Shown here one piece after another: positions 5,219 through 11,552 of a stretch of DNA of 15,111 bases. Position numbers and translations under genes: made by a program. Under the pieces are notes generated by a model. The model did no database searches and was not told the DNA's origin. It saw nothing but the letters and a program-made list of their open reading frames with translations. Each line of letters begins with the position of its first letter. Positions within the stretch are counted from its first letter, which is position 1. Source of the stretch: JBKHYG01 sp046565595 (GTDB lineage: Bacteria; Actinomycetota; AC-67); contig JBKHYG010000092.1 of assembly GCA_046565595.1 (NCBI GenBank), positions 1 to 15,111 of the forward strand, in the 5' to 3' direction.

Positions 5219-6253
5219 TCAGTCGAGCAGGAACGACAGGCTCGAGTACCAGACGCTGCCGCCGTTCTCTTGCATGATCCGCACGGTGCGCGCGCCCGTC
5301 AGCAGAGCGAGGTGGGCGGGGTCGGTGATGGTGATGCGGTACTGAGGGACCTCGCCGACGCCGCCGTGGATCCCCGCCCTGTCGGCCGCTTGCTGGGCGG
5401 TCCACCACATCGCCGGATGGAGGGTGTCGCCTGTGTTAGAGGTCCCCGGACCCACACACGCGGTGTTCGCGTTGTCGTTACCGAACCCCAGCAGTGCATA
5501 TACATAAGGCATCGCGCGCACGGCTCCAACTTCGACGCCATCCACCTCGAGATGGAATGTCCGCAGGCTGGCGACCCTCTGCTGCGGCACATTGATGATC
5601 GCTCCGTTGCGGTACCAGAACTCCTCGTCGCCATGTCCCGTCGTGTGGAAGTCGATGGTCGCGCTCTGGGGCGTCGTCGCGGGGAAGGTGACCTGGGAGT
5701 CTCGGAACTGGCCGTGCCCGCCGGTGCCGACGAAGAAGTGGCTGGGTACGACCGTTGTGGCTGGTCGGTCGACCGCAGCTGCGGTCGGCTCGTTGTCGTA
5801 GAACTCCAGGCGTGCACGGCCGTCGATGGCGCCGACGAAGGATCCGATCGATAGCGAGACCGTTACTTGCTGACCCTGCGGCAATAGGGCCGAGTATCCG
5901 GTCACATCCTTGCGGAGCGTCATGTCGGTGCGTGGAGTCGTTGCCCGCAGGACCTCCGCTCCTCCGATGGCTGCGGTCAGCAGCCGATCCCATGGATCTC
6001 CGTCGGGCAGTGCGTCGACCTCGAGGATGATGCGGTCCCAGGTTCCGTCAGGAGCGGTCGGAACGGTGATCGTCCGGGTGGCCATGGCCCCCGAGCACGA
6101 CCAGCGGGCATCCGTGATCGCTTCGACCACCGCCACGGGTTCGGTGACCGGTTCGATGTCTGGGCCTTCGAGACGCGGTTCGCCCACGACGGCTCCTGCG
6201 CCGGTCGGCAAGGAAGCGATAGCGATGGAGATCCCGATGATCCAGGTACGCAT
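5219..6253 (-). CDS. Secreted PNGase F/A-like protein (predicted peptide:N-glycosidase-type amidase)
   Basis: A 344-residue exported protein. A signal peptide is visible at the start (MRTWIIGISIAIASLP...), with probable cleavage after Ala21. The first domain holds TWDRIILEV, a DPWDR motif (Asp89), and GGAEVLRATTPRTDMTLRKD, recalling the PNGase N-terminal domain in which the Asp of a similar motif is catalytic. The second domain has TTGHGDEEFWYRN, with Glu211 placed like the active-site Glu of PNGase F. Such enzymes cleave the bond between asparagine and N-linked glycan. I call the superfamily from these motifs only; activity is inferred. The ATG at 6253 is preferred. A GTG at 6286 would overlap the higA stop (GTGA) and add 11 residues; neither has a good ribosome binding site. 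Two cysteines (53, 266) could pair. Confidence 0.65.
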   Translation of the reverse strand: MRTWIIGISIAIASLPTGAGAVVGEPRLEGPDIEPVTEPVAVVEAITDARWSCSGAMATRTITVPTAPDGTWDRIILEVDALPDGDPWDRLLTAAIGGAEVLRATTPRTDMTLRKDVTGYSALLPQGQQVTVSLSIGSFVGAIDGRARLEFYDNEPTAAAVDRPATTVVPSHFFVGTGGHGQFRDSQVTFPATTPQSATIDFHTTGHGDEEFWYRNGAIINVPQQRVASLRTFHLEVDGVEVGAVRAMPYVYALLGFGNDNANTACVGPGTSNTGDTLHPAMWWTAQQAADRAGIHGGVGEVPQYRITITDPAHLALLTGARTVRIMQENGGSVWYSSLSFLLD

Positions 6254-6282
6254 GCCCTCATCGTTCGGCGTGAGCCGGGATC

Positions 6283-6621
6283 TCACCTGCTCAGCATCAC
6301 TGGGGACCCTCGTCCAGGGCCTCGCAACGCCTGGGACCAGTTGACGCTGGTTTCCAGCGCCGTTGCGTATCTCTCTATGGTGGACATGCGGACATCCGCT
6401 TCCCCGGATTCGATCCGTGCAACAGCAGACTGAGAGGTGCCCATCTTGGCGGCAACCGCGGTCTGGCTGACTCCGGCAGCCTCGCGCCTTGAGGCGAGTT
6501 CTCGGATGAACCTGCGCCGCTCTAGAGCCGCCTCGAGGAGAGCGGGGAACTGAGGGTTGCTTCTCGTGCGCTGTTCGATGACCTGATCCACGAAGTCTGG
6601 GATGCGGGAACCCTTAGGCAT
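6283..6621 (-). CDS. higA: XRE-family antitoxin, HigA type
   Basis: A 112-residue protein with a Cro/CI-type helix-turn-helix at about 40-92 (ELASRREAAGVSQTAVAAKM, then TSQSAVARIESGEADVRMST). It follows a HigB-type toxin gene by 40 nt, the toxin-first order usual for this class. The N-terminal 35 residues are the likely toxin-contacting part. It has no Shine-Dalgarno: a TAACAT -10 six nt before the ATG, with TTGCGA at 17-nt spacing, suggests its own leaderless promoter. The palindrome in that promoter is the likely autoregulatory operator. The stop overlaps an alternative GTG start of the secreted PNGase-like gene. Confidence 0.85.
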   Translation of the reverse strand: MPKGSRIPDFVDQVIEQRTRSNPQFPALLEAALERRRFIRELASRREAAGVSQTAVAAKMGTSQSAVARIESGEADVRMSTIERYATALETSVNWSQALRGPGRGSPVMLSR

Positions 6622-6627
6622 GAGGCC

Positions 6628-6656
6628 ATGTTATCTCACAGATGAGATCTTCGCAA
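6628..6656 (-). promoter_or_regulatory. higA promoter with palindromic operator in the spacer
   Basis: On the - strand: -35 TTGCGA (6656 to 6651), a 17-nt spacer, -10 TAACAT (6633 to 6628), then 6 nt and the ATG. The inverted repeat ATCTCA-N4-TGAGAT (6633-6648) fills the spacer and touches the -10 box, where a bound HigA dimer would block transcription. This gives the antitoxin a promoter of its own, downstream of the toxin gene. Confidence 0.6.
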
Positions 6657-6661
6657 CGATA

Positions 6662-7030
6662 TCACCCTCCCCCGCCCCTGTTACGCCAATCGGCCAATCT
6701 GCGTTCTGCAAGGAGGAGCAGCCGATCAGGGGTCTTCTGAGTCTTCTTCGAAAACGCTGCAAGGGCCAGCAAGATCCGACCCTTGTTCCCCTCCCGGGAG
6801 AACAGGACTCGATACCCGCGGGTATCCGAGAACGAGCGAACCTCCCAGATGTCGCCTCGAAGGTGTCGGGCCGCAGATAGCCCGACCATGGAGACCTCCT
6901 TCATCGCCGCCAGGAGCTCTGCGGCATCTTGGTCGGGAAGGTCGGCGAGGAAATCTGCCAATGGGCTGCGGCCCGCCCGAGTCGTGTAGGCACGCCATCG
7001 GCCCCGGATCGATCGTCGCTGGCCTGACAT
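6662..7030 (-). CDS. higB: RelE/HigB-family toxin (phage Gp49-like)
   Basis: A 122-residue protein with the Gp49/HigB-type layout: GRSPLADFL at 20-28, a HLRGDIWEVRSF segment at 56-67, GYRVLFSREG at 72-81 and AAFSKKTQKTP at 91-101. Members are ribosome-dependent mRNA interferases that halt translation when the antitoxin is lost. The basic residues typical of the active surface are present and the frame is intact, so the toxin is probably functional. It precedes higA on the same strand. There is no Shine-Dalgarno, but a TACCCT -10 box lies 8 nt before the ATG, again suggesting a leaderless message. The C-terminus ends in a glycine run. The exact sub-family name (HigB versus RelE-like) is by resemblance. 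Confidence 0.85.
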   Translation of the reverse strand: MSGQRRSIRGRWRAYTTRAGRSPLADFLADLPDQDAAELLAAMKEVSMVGLSAARHLRGDIWEVRSFSDTRGYRVLFSREGNKGRILLALAAFSKKTQKTPDRLLLLAERRLADWRNRGGGG

Positions 7031-7038
7031 CGGCGGCG

Positions 7039-7044
7039 AGGGTA
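7039..7044 (-). promoter_or_regulatory. Candidate higB leaderless -10 box
   Basis: TACCCT on the - strand, 8 nt before the higB ATG, where no ribosome binding site exists. The same hexamer precedes yajQ (+ strand) and htpX (- strand) at similar distances. Confidence 0.45.
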
Positions 7045-7110
7045 CGGGAGGTCGTCAGCCCCGAACCCCGCACGGTCCGCCTCGCGACATTCAGACCGCT
7101 GTGTCGCTGG

Positions 7111-7192
7111 TGGGAGGAGCAGGGTTCGAACCTGCGAAGGCTGAGCCACCTGATTTACAGTCAGGCCCCTTTGGCCGCTTGGGTATCCTCCC
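7111..7192 (-). tRNA. tRNA-Tyr (anticodon GUA)
   Basis: An 82-nt class II cloverleaf with a long variable arm: acceptor GGGAGGA / TCCTCCC with discriminator A, anticodon stem CTGA / TCAG around loop CTGTAAA, T arm GCAGG-TTCGAAC-CCTGC. CCA is not encoded. It lies upstream of the tRNA-Thr/Met/rpmG cluster on the same strand, with midA, the PNGase-like gene and higBA between. Confidence 0.97.
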
Positions 7193-7219
7193 GCGCCCCC
7201 GTCGCCGGGGACGGCGCGT

Positions 7220-7225
7220 AGCGTA
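7220..7225 (-). promoter_or_regulatory. Candidate -10 box for tRNA-Tyr
   Basis: TACGCT on the - strand, 27 nt upstream of the mature tRNA-Tyr 5' end and divergent from the yajQ promoter. A run of eight C (7236-7243) lies in the region that would be the spacer of both promoters. Confidence 0.35.
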
Positions 7226-7254
7226 CCAACCCACACCCCCCCCGTCGCTTCGAC

Positions 7255-7260
7255 TACCCT
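7255..7260 (+). promoter_or_regulatory. Candidate yajQ leaderless -10 box
   Basis: TACCCT, 9 nt before the yajQ ATG. There is no Shine-Dalgarno (the intervening bases are GCCGCGCCT), so the mRNA probably starts within about two bases of the start codon. Confidence 0.5.
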
Positions 7261-7269
7261 GCCGCGCCT

Positions 7270-7767
7270 ATGGCCAAGGACTCAAGCTTCGATGTCGTGA
7301 GCGTCGTCGACCGCCAAGAGGTCGACAACGCGGTGAACCAGGCGAACAAGGAACTCTCCCAGCGGTTCGATTTCAAGGGCACTGGTGCAGAGGTGACTTG
7401 GACCGGCGATCTGGGCCTGCAGATCGACGCGAACTCTGATCACAGGGTCCTGGCGGCCCTGGATGTGCTGAAGGAGAAGCTGATCAAGCGCGGCGTTTCC
7501 ACCAAGGTGCTTCAGCACGACGCAGAGCCCAAGCCGGCCGGAGGGAACACCTATCGGATGGCGATCACCATCAACCAGGGGATCTCGACGGACAAGGCCA
7601 AAGAGATCGTCAAGAAGATCAAGGACCAGAAACTCAAGGTCCAGGCGTCCATCCAAGGAGACCAGGTTCGCGTGAGTTCCAAGAGCCGCGACGAGCTTCA
7701 GACGGTGATCGGCCTGCTCAAGGATCAGGACTTCGGCATCCCGCTCCAGTTCGAGAACTACCGCTAG
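7270..7767 (+). CDS. yajQ: YajQ family nucleotide-binding protein (UPF0234)
   Basis: A 165-residue cytosolic protein matching YajQ end to end: N-terminal SSFDVVSVVDRQEVDNAVNQ, the SQRFDFKGTGAEV segment at 30-42, a Lys-rich middle (TDKAKEIVKKIKDQKLKVQA) and the C-terminal QDFGIPLQFENYR. The length of about 163 is normal. Some family members bind cyclic di-GMP and act as effectors; whether this one does is unknown. The start is the first ATG after a TACCCT box and appears leaderless. The next gene begins 59 nt after its stop and may be cotranscribed. Confidence 0.95.
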   Translation: MAKDSSFDVVSVVDRQEVDNAVNQANKELSQRFDFKGTGAEVTWTGDLGLQIDANSDHRVLAALDVLKEKLIKRGVSTKVLQHDAEPKPAGGNTYRMAITINQGISTDKAKEIVKKIKDQKLKVQASIQGDQVRVSSKSRDELQTVIGLLKDQDFGIPLQFENYR

Positions 7768-7780
7768 AGGTTTAGCCACC

Positions 7781-7820
7781 CCGAGGTCGCGGGGAAGTCC
7801 TCGGTAAGAGACCGAGGAGG
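7781..7820 (+). promoter_or_regulatory. Leader with two mutually exclusive hairpins over the ribosome binding site
   Basis: Three short segments can pair: CCGAGG (7781-7786), CCTCGG (7799-7804) and CCGAGG (7812-7817). The middle one can bind either outer one. The downstream pairing (7 bp, CCTCGGT with ACCGAGG, 5-nt loop) covers the first part of the GAGGAGG ribosome binding site at 7814-7820. The upstream pairing would free it. Whether this regulates the SRPBCC gene is speculative. Confidence 0.35.
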
Positions 7821-7826
7821 TAGACA

Positions 7827-8285
7827 ATGGGTTCCATAGAGCACTCGATAGAAGTCGATGTTCCCGTCAGAACCGCCTACAACCAGTGGACGCAGTTCGA
7901 AGAGTTCCCACGCTTCATGGGAGGGGTCGAGAAGGTGGTCCAACTGGACGACCAGCGCCTGCACTGGATCGCCGAGGTCGGCGGCCAGAAGCGGGAATGG
8001 TTCTCGACGATCACCGAGCAGACCCCTGACCAGAGGATCGCCTGGGTGTCAGATGGCGACTTCCACAACACCGGCGTCGTGACCTTCCACAAGCTCAGCG
8101 ACAACCGCTGCAAGGTCATGCTGCAGATGGAATACGAGACCTCGGGGTTGGCCGAGAAGGCTGCCCAGTTCCTGGGCGTGATCGGGATGCAGGTCCGCGA
8201 GGATCTGGAACGCTTCAAGGAGTTCATCGAAGAGCGCGGCGTCGAAACCGGCGCATATCGGGGCAGCATCAAGCAGACGACCTGA
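7827..8285 (+). CDS. SRPBCC (START-like) polyketide cyclase/dehydrase-type protein
   Basis: A 152-residue single-domain protein of the SRPBCC/Polyketide_cyc type, which forms a deep hydrophobic pocket for lipids or small aromatics. Features: the opening EHSIEVDVPVRTAYNQWTQF at 5-24, then EEFPRFMGGVEKVVQLDD, a REWFSTITEQTPDQRIAW segment, and a C-terminal amphipathic helix with MQVREDLERFKEFIEER, all typical of the 'ligand-binding SRPBCC' group (COG5637-like). The ATG at 7827 follows GAGGAGG at 6 nt. The ligand is unknown and no catalytic residues can be assigned. It lies between yajQ and a lipid desaturase, which gives a weak hint of lipid binding. The leader may fold over the ribosome binding site. 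Confidence 0.88.
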   Translation: MGSIEHSIEVDVPVRTAYNQWTQFEEFPRFMGGVEKVVQLDDQRLHWIAEVGGQKREWFSTITEQTPDQRIAWVSDGDFHNTGVVTFHKLSDNRCKVMLQMEYETSGLAEKAAQFLGVIGMQVREDLERFKEFIEERGVETGAYRGSIKQTT

Positions 8286-8381
8286 GGGCAACGCAGTCAC
8301 GCGGGATCGATAGATGACTCGCGGAGATGACGGTTCCGCATGGCGTGGGGCTGCTCGCCACTAGCGGGCGGCCTCCGCTGC

Positions 8382-8425
8382 TTGCTTGCTAACCTACGGT
8401 ACCGTATGTTACGGAACCGTAGGTT
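8382..8425 (+). promoter_or_regulatory. Desaturase promoter with two tandem palindromic operators
   Basis: A -35 TTGCTT (8382-8387), a 17-nt spacer and a -10 TATGTT (8405-8410) form a good sigma-70 type promoter. Over it lie two 12-bp palindromes, TACGGTACCGTA (8395-8406) and TACGGAACCGTA (8410-8421), differing only at one central base and spaced 15 bp apart. Together they also create a larger inverted repeat, AACCTACGGT (8391-8400) with ACCGTAGGTT (8416-8425). Bound regulator dimers would cover the -10 and the start site. The adjacent TetR gene is the obvious candidate. Confidence 0.8.
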
Positions 8426-8445
8426 TCCTGATGGAAGGACACTAG

Positions 8446-9408
8446 ATGGCGCTCCGCGAACCGATGACCAAGCAGCAGACCGAGACCCCCGTTCGCGGGG
8501 TCGTACGGTTGACTGCGAAACAACTACGCTTCCAACGACGGGTCACGCTCGCCTTCACGGTGGTTCCCCTCGTGGCCGTCGTGGCCGCGATGGTCCGACT
8601 ATGGGGATGGGGCATCTCTGGCCTCGACCTCGTCCTGTTCCTGGTCTTCTACTCGATCGCCGGGACCGGGATCAGCGTCGGGTTCCATCGGCTGTTCACC
8701 CACCGAGCCTTCAAAGCGGTGCGCCCCTTGCAGGTCGCCCTCGCCTATTCGGGCCAGTTGGCGATCCAAGGCGGAGTGATCGACTGGTGCGCTACGCATC
8801 GGCGCCATCACGCCTTCGCTGACGAATACGGAGATCCTCACTCCCCTCATCTGGCGACCGCCGCTGGACTGAAGGGCGTGCTGCACGGCCTCTGGTTCGC
8901 TCATGTGGGCTGGTTGTTCGACGCGAACAAGACCGAGGTCGCCGAGTGGGGACCCGACCTCGTCTCTGACCGTGATCTGGTCAGGGTCAACCGGCGCTTC
9001 CCGTTGACCGTATTGGCGAGTTTCCTACTGCCTCCGCTGGTCGCCTTCCTGATCACCTTCTCCTTCGCGGCGGCTCTGAGCGCGTTCCTGTGGGCGTCGC
9101 TGGTGCGGATCTTCCTCCTGCATCATGTGACCTGGAGCATCAACTCGATCTGCCACTTCTACGGCAAGGAGGCCTATCAGGCCCGCGACGAGAGCAAGAA
9201 TGTCTGGCCGCTGGCTCCGATCAGCTTCGGCGAGAGTTGGCACAACAACCATCACGCCTTCCCCTGGTCCGCCCGGCTAGGGCTCAAGTTCTGGCAGATC
9301 GACACCGGTTGGTACACGATCCGAGCGCTGCAAGGTCTCCGCTTGATCCGCGATGTCAAGGTCCCAACCCGTAAGCAACTCGACGCACGCTCCCTGAAGA
9401 GCCGATGA
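8446..9408 (+). CDS. Membrane acyl-CoA (delta-9 type) fatty acid desaturase
   Basis: A 320-residue di-iron membrane desaturase that should introduce a cis double bond into acyl-CoA with O2 and an electron donor. The three histidine boxes are intact: HRLFTH at 81-86, HRRHH at 118-122 and HNNHH at 266-270. HHVTWSINSICH at 226-237 is typical of the stearoyl-CoA desaturase/DesA3 group. Hydrophobic segments lie at about 35-52, 58-78, 92-112, 140-157 and 187-225. There is no cytochrome b5 domain, so a separate ferredoxin or reductase is needed; none is encoded here. The ATG at 8446 follows GGAAGGA at 6 nt. The TetR gene starts 7 nt after its stop, forming an operon. Expression is probably repressed through the tandem palindromes over its promoter. 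Confidence 0.93.
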   Translation: MALREPMTKQQTETPVRGVVRLTAKQLRFQRRVTLAFTVVPLVAVVAAMVRLWGWGISGLDLVLFLVFYSIAGTGISVGFHRLFTHRAFKAVRPLQVALAYSGQLAIQGGVIDWCATHRRHHAFADEYGDPHSPHLATAAGLKGVLHGLWFAHVGWLFDANKTEVAEWGPDLVSDRDLVRVNRRFPLTVLASFLLPPLVAFLITFSFAAALSAFLWASLVRIFLLHHVTWSINSICHFYGKEAYQARDESKNVWPLAPISFGESWHNNHHAFPWSARLGLKFWQIDTGWYTIRALQGLRLIRDVKVPTRKQLDARSLKSR

Positions 9409-9415
9409 CTCCGAG

Positions 9416-10078
9416 GTGACCGCGAAGCAGATGACCGCGAGCCAGCCGAGATCATCAGCCGGGGACGGCGGGCAGCAAGCCCGGCGTCGGATGAAGGCTC
9501 CTGAACGCCGGGAGCAACTGATCGGCATCGCTCGCAAGATCTTCGCTGAACGCGGCTACGAAGCGACCTCGATCGAAGAGATCGCTGAACGAGCTGGTGT
9601 TTCCAAGCCCGTGGTCTACGAGCACTTCGGAGGCAAGGAAGGCTTGCATGCGGTCATCGTCGACCGCGAGATCCGGTCGTTGGTGGACCGGATCAAAGCT
9701 TCTCTGATCACGGGCGAACCTCGGCGTACGGTCGAATCCGTCGTCCAGACCTTCCTCACCTATGTCGAGGACGAGGAAGACGGCTTCCGGATCCTCGTGC
9801 GGGACGCACCCGTCGGGCGAGATGAGGGCTCGTTGCCGTCTGTCTTGGATGAGATCGCAGACGCCGTCGAAGCCTTGCTGATGGTGGAGCTGAAGACCCG
9901 AGGCTTCAAAGCAAAGACCGCCCCGGTGTTGGCACGCGCGCTGGTGGGGATGGTTGCGTTGGTCGGACAGTGGTGGCTTAGCGAACCGAGGCCCCGCAAG
10001 AAGATGGTCGCGGAACAGGTCGTCAACCTGGCCTGGAACGGCCTGAAGGATCTAGACCGAGAGCCCCGGAGCGGCTAG
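9416..10078 (+). CDS. TetR-family regulator, probable repressor of the desaturase operon
   Basis: A 220-residue TetR protein. The DNA-binding domain is at about 28-75: ERREQLIGIARKIFAERGYE, then TSIEEIAERAGVSKPVVYEH with recognition helix ending FGGKEGL. The C-terminal part (90-215) is the ligand-binding, dimerising region and is alpha-helical with a hydrophobic pocket (ALVGMVALVGQWWL); family members that control fatty acid genes bind acyl-CoA. The gene lies 7 nt after the desaturase and probably controls it, and itself, through the two operators at 8395-8421. The start is uncertain: GTG at 9416 gives 220 residues; ATG at 9431 or 9491 is also possible, none with a clear ribosome binding site. 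The stop codon shares CTAG with the convergent M23 peptidase gene. Confidence 0.9.
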   Translation: MTAKQMTASQPRSSAGDGGQQARRRMKAPERREQLIGIARKIFAERGYEATSIEEIAERAGVSKPVVYEHFGGKEGLHAVIVDREIRSLVDRIKASLITGEPRRTVESVVQTFLTYVEDEEDGFRILVRDAPVGRDEGSLPSVLDEIADAVEALLMVELKTRGFKAKTAPVLARALVGMVALVGQWWLSEPRPRKKMVAEQVVNLAWNGLKDLDREPRSG

Positions 10079-11349
10079 TCCAGGTACAACTCGTCGATGC
10101 CGAGATAGAACGGGTCGCTCGCTCCGGGACCCCCTGCGCCGGCGGTCGGGTCCGCGACGAATCCGTCCCAAGCGATGCCGGCAAGCACCTCGTCGAGCGC
10201 GTCGTCAGCGAGCGCGACCGTCGAGGTCGGGTCGAACCCAAGCGCCCACAACGGAGGCCGCTCGGCCTGGCCGGGTTGTAGCAGTCCCAGTAGGGAACTC
10301 CAGCCTCCTGAACGAGACACGAGCAGACTGGTCTGAGCGGTCACTCCAAGGCGTGCACGCGCGGCGCTCATCGCATCGTCTAGCCACTTGTCGAGACGCA
10401 CTTTGGGGTTCACCGTTCCACGCCCGCCTGGGTTGATCTCGAAATGCACATGAGGAGGCGTGCCCACGGCAGAGCCGGTCGCTCCCACGAAGCCGATGAC
10501 CTCTCCCTGTCGGAGTTTGCGGCCAAGCTTCGGCTGGAACGCGAACTTCTGCATGTGGCCGTAGTAGTAGCGGACGCCGTCCTTGCCCATCAGCCACATG
10601 GCGTTGCCGCCGCGTCCGCCGCGCGCGTACTTCCAGATGTACGAGTCGACGGTCGCGCCTACGGGGGTACCCAGCGGGGCGAAGATGTCGTTTCCAGCGT
10701 GCAGGCTTAGGCGCCCGATCGCGCGAGGCGCGCCGTAATCATCCTGGTACCAGGCATAGCCTTGGATCGGGAAACGGCCGAAGCCTTGCGCCAGCTGCTT
10801 GGCATCCAGTCGGTCGCCGTGGACCCGCTCGAGCAACTCGAGGAGGTCGTTGGTGTTGCGGGGTGGCGTCTTCTCACGCGTCGCCCAGCCTTCCAGACCG
10901 AAGCCGCCGGTCCCTCCAGAGGGAGGTCCCACCACGACGGCGTTGCGCCAGGGGTCTACGGGAGCCTTGACCGTGCCCGGGTTGGAGGTCCGGCCAGGGG
11001 ACGAGTTGGAACTGCCTCGGGATCCCGAGCCGCTTCGGGAAGGCGTCGATCCGCGCGAGGACCCACCAGAGGACCCGCCGGGATCCTTGGGTGGCTTGGG
11101 GGCAGTGGATGTCTGGGTCGACTTCGGGCTCGAACCGCCTCCGCCGCCACCTGGAGGTGGAGGGGGCGGTGGGGCGGGAGTGTTGGTCGGCTGGGGCGAA
11201 CTGGTTCGCGTCGGCGTGGGGGAAGGAGAGCCTCCGCCGCCTCCGCCGACCGGCGGGATATCCACCTGGGCCGCGCCAGGAGATGCAAGCAGCAGAGCAG
11301 ACCCTGCGAGCAGGGTGGTCAATGTCCCGAGGCGCTGGCCGTTTCGCAT
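10075..11349 (-). CDS. Secreted M23 (LytM-like) metallopeptidase with long Pro/Gly/Ser-rich linker
   Basis: A 424-residue predicted murein endopeptidase. A signal peptide (1-27, ending GAAQ) is followed by a low-complexity linker (about 35-150) with poly-Pro and poly-Gly runs and many Ser/Thr/Pro, fitting a cell-wall-spanning segment. The M23 zinc site is complete: HAGND (His217, Asp221), YYYGHMQ (His265) and HVHFEI (His300, His302). A C-terminal tail of about 100 residues (321-424) has no motif I recognise. The ATG at 11349 is chosen; an adjacent GTG at 11352 is equally possible, and there is no Shine-Dalgarno. A strongly paired leader ends two bases before the ATG. The gene is convergent with, and shares the CTAG stop with, the TetR gene. 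Confidence 0.9.
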   Translation of the reverse strand: MRNGQRLGTLTTLLAGSALLLASPGAAQVDIPPVGGGGGGSPSPTPTRTSSPQPTNTPAPPPPPPPGGGGGGSSPKSTQTSTAPKPPKDPGGSSGGSSRGSTPSRSGSGSRGSSNSSPGRTSNPGTVKAPVDPWRNAVVVGPPSGGTGGFGLEGWATREKTPPRNTNDLLELLERVHGDRLDAKQLAQGFGRFPIQGYAWYQDDYGAPRAIGRLSLHAGNDIFAPLGTPVGATVDSYIWKYARGGRGGNAMWLMGKDGVRYYYGHMQKFAFQPKLGRKLRQGEVIGFVGATGSAVGTPPHVHFEINPGGRGTVNPKVRLDKWLDDAMSAARARLGVTAQTSLLVSRSGGWSSLLGLLQPGQAERPPLWALGFDPTSTVALADDALDEVLAGIAWDGFVADPTAGAGGPGASDPFYLGIDELYLD

Positions 11350-11351
11350 CA

Positions 11352-11460
11352 CTTAGTTACCGTCTCGTCCTTCGAGTTCTCCGTCCGACGCAGAAGAACC
11401 TGCGCCTGGACAACGAAACAACCGGGGCGATGGTGCCGCCACCTGCGAGACATCCCTAAG
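11352..11460 (-). ncRNA. Structured leader of the M23 peptidase gene (candidate cis-regulatory RNA)
   Basis: The 109 nt upstream of the gene can fold on a long outer stem: CTTAG + GTCTCG at the 5' side pair with CGAGAC + CTAAG at the 3' side, separated by a small internal loop (GGAT / GGTAA). Inside is a hairpin GTCC...CGCAG-GTTCTT-CTGCG...GGAC. The outer stem ends two bases before the ATG, so it could hide the start codon. I compared it with the ydaO (cyclic di-AMP) riboswitch, common upstream of such peptidases, and found no match to its conserved core. Confidence 0.35.
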
Positions 11461-11552
11461 GTTACCTAGGAGCACTTCCGGAGGGAAGAGGCACAGGGGA
11501 TGCATCGGGCGCACGAACCTCGCGAATCGAACCATCCAGGAAGTCCCGAAGG

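Noticed and set aside
8340..8822. 160-residue + strand frame across the desaturase promoter
   Set aside because: Out of frame with the desaturase, crosses the operator, and has an Arg/Pro-rich shadow-like translation.
10799..11356. + strand frame rich in Pro and Gly opposite the M23 peptidase
   Set aside because: Complement of the low-complexity linker; no start signal or recognisable domain.
11352..11552. ydaO/yuaA (cyclic di-AMP) riboswitch upstream of the M23 peptidase gene
   Set aside because: The context fits, but the conserved purine-rich core expected for this riboswitch is not seen; only generic stems are present.
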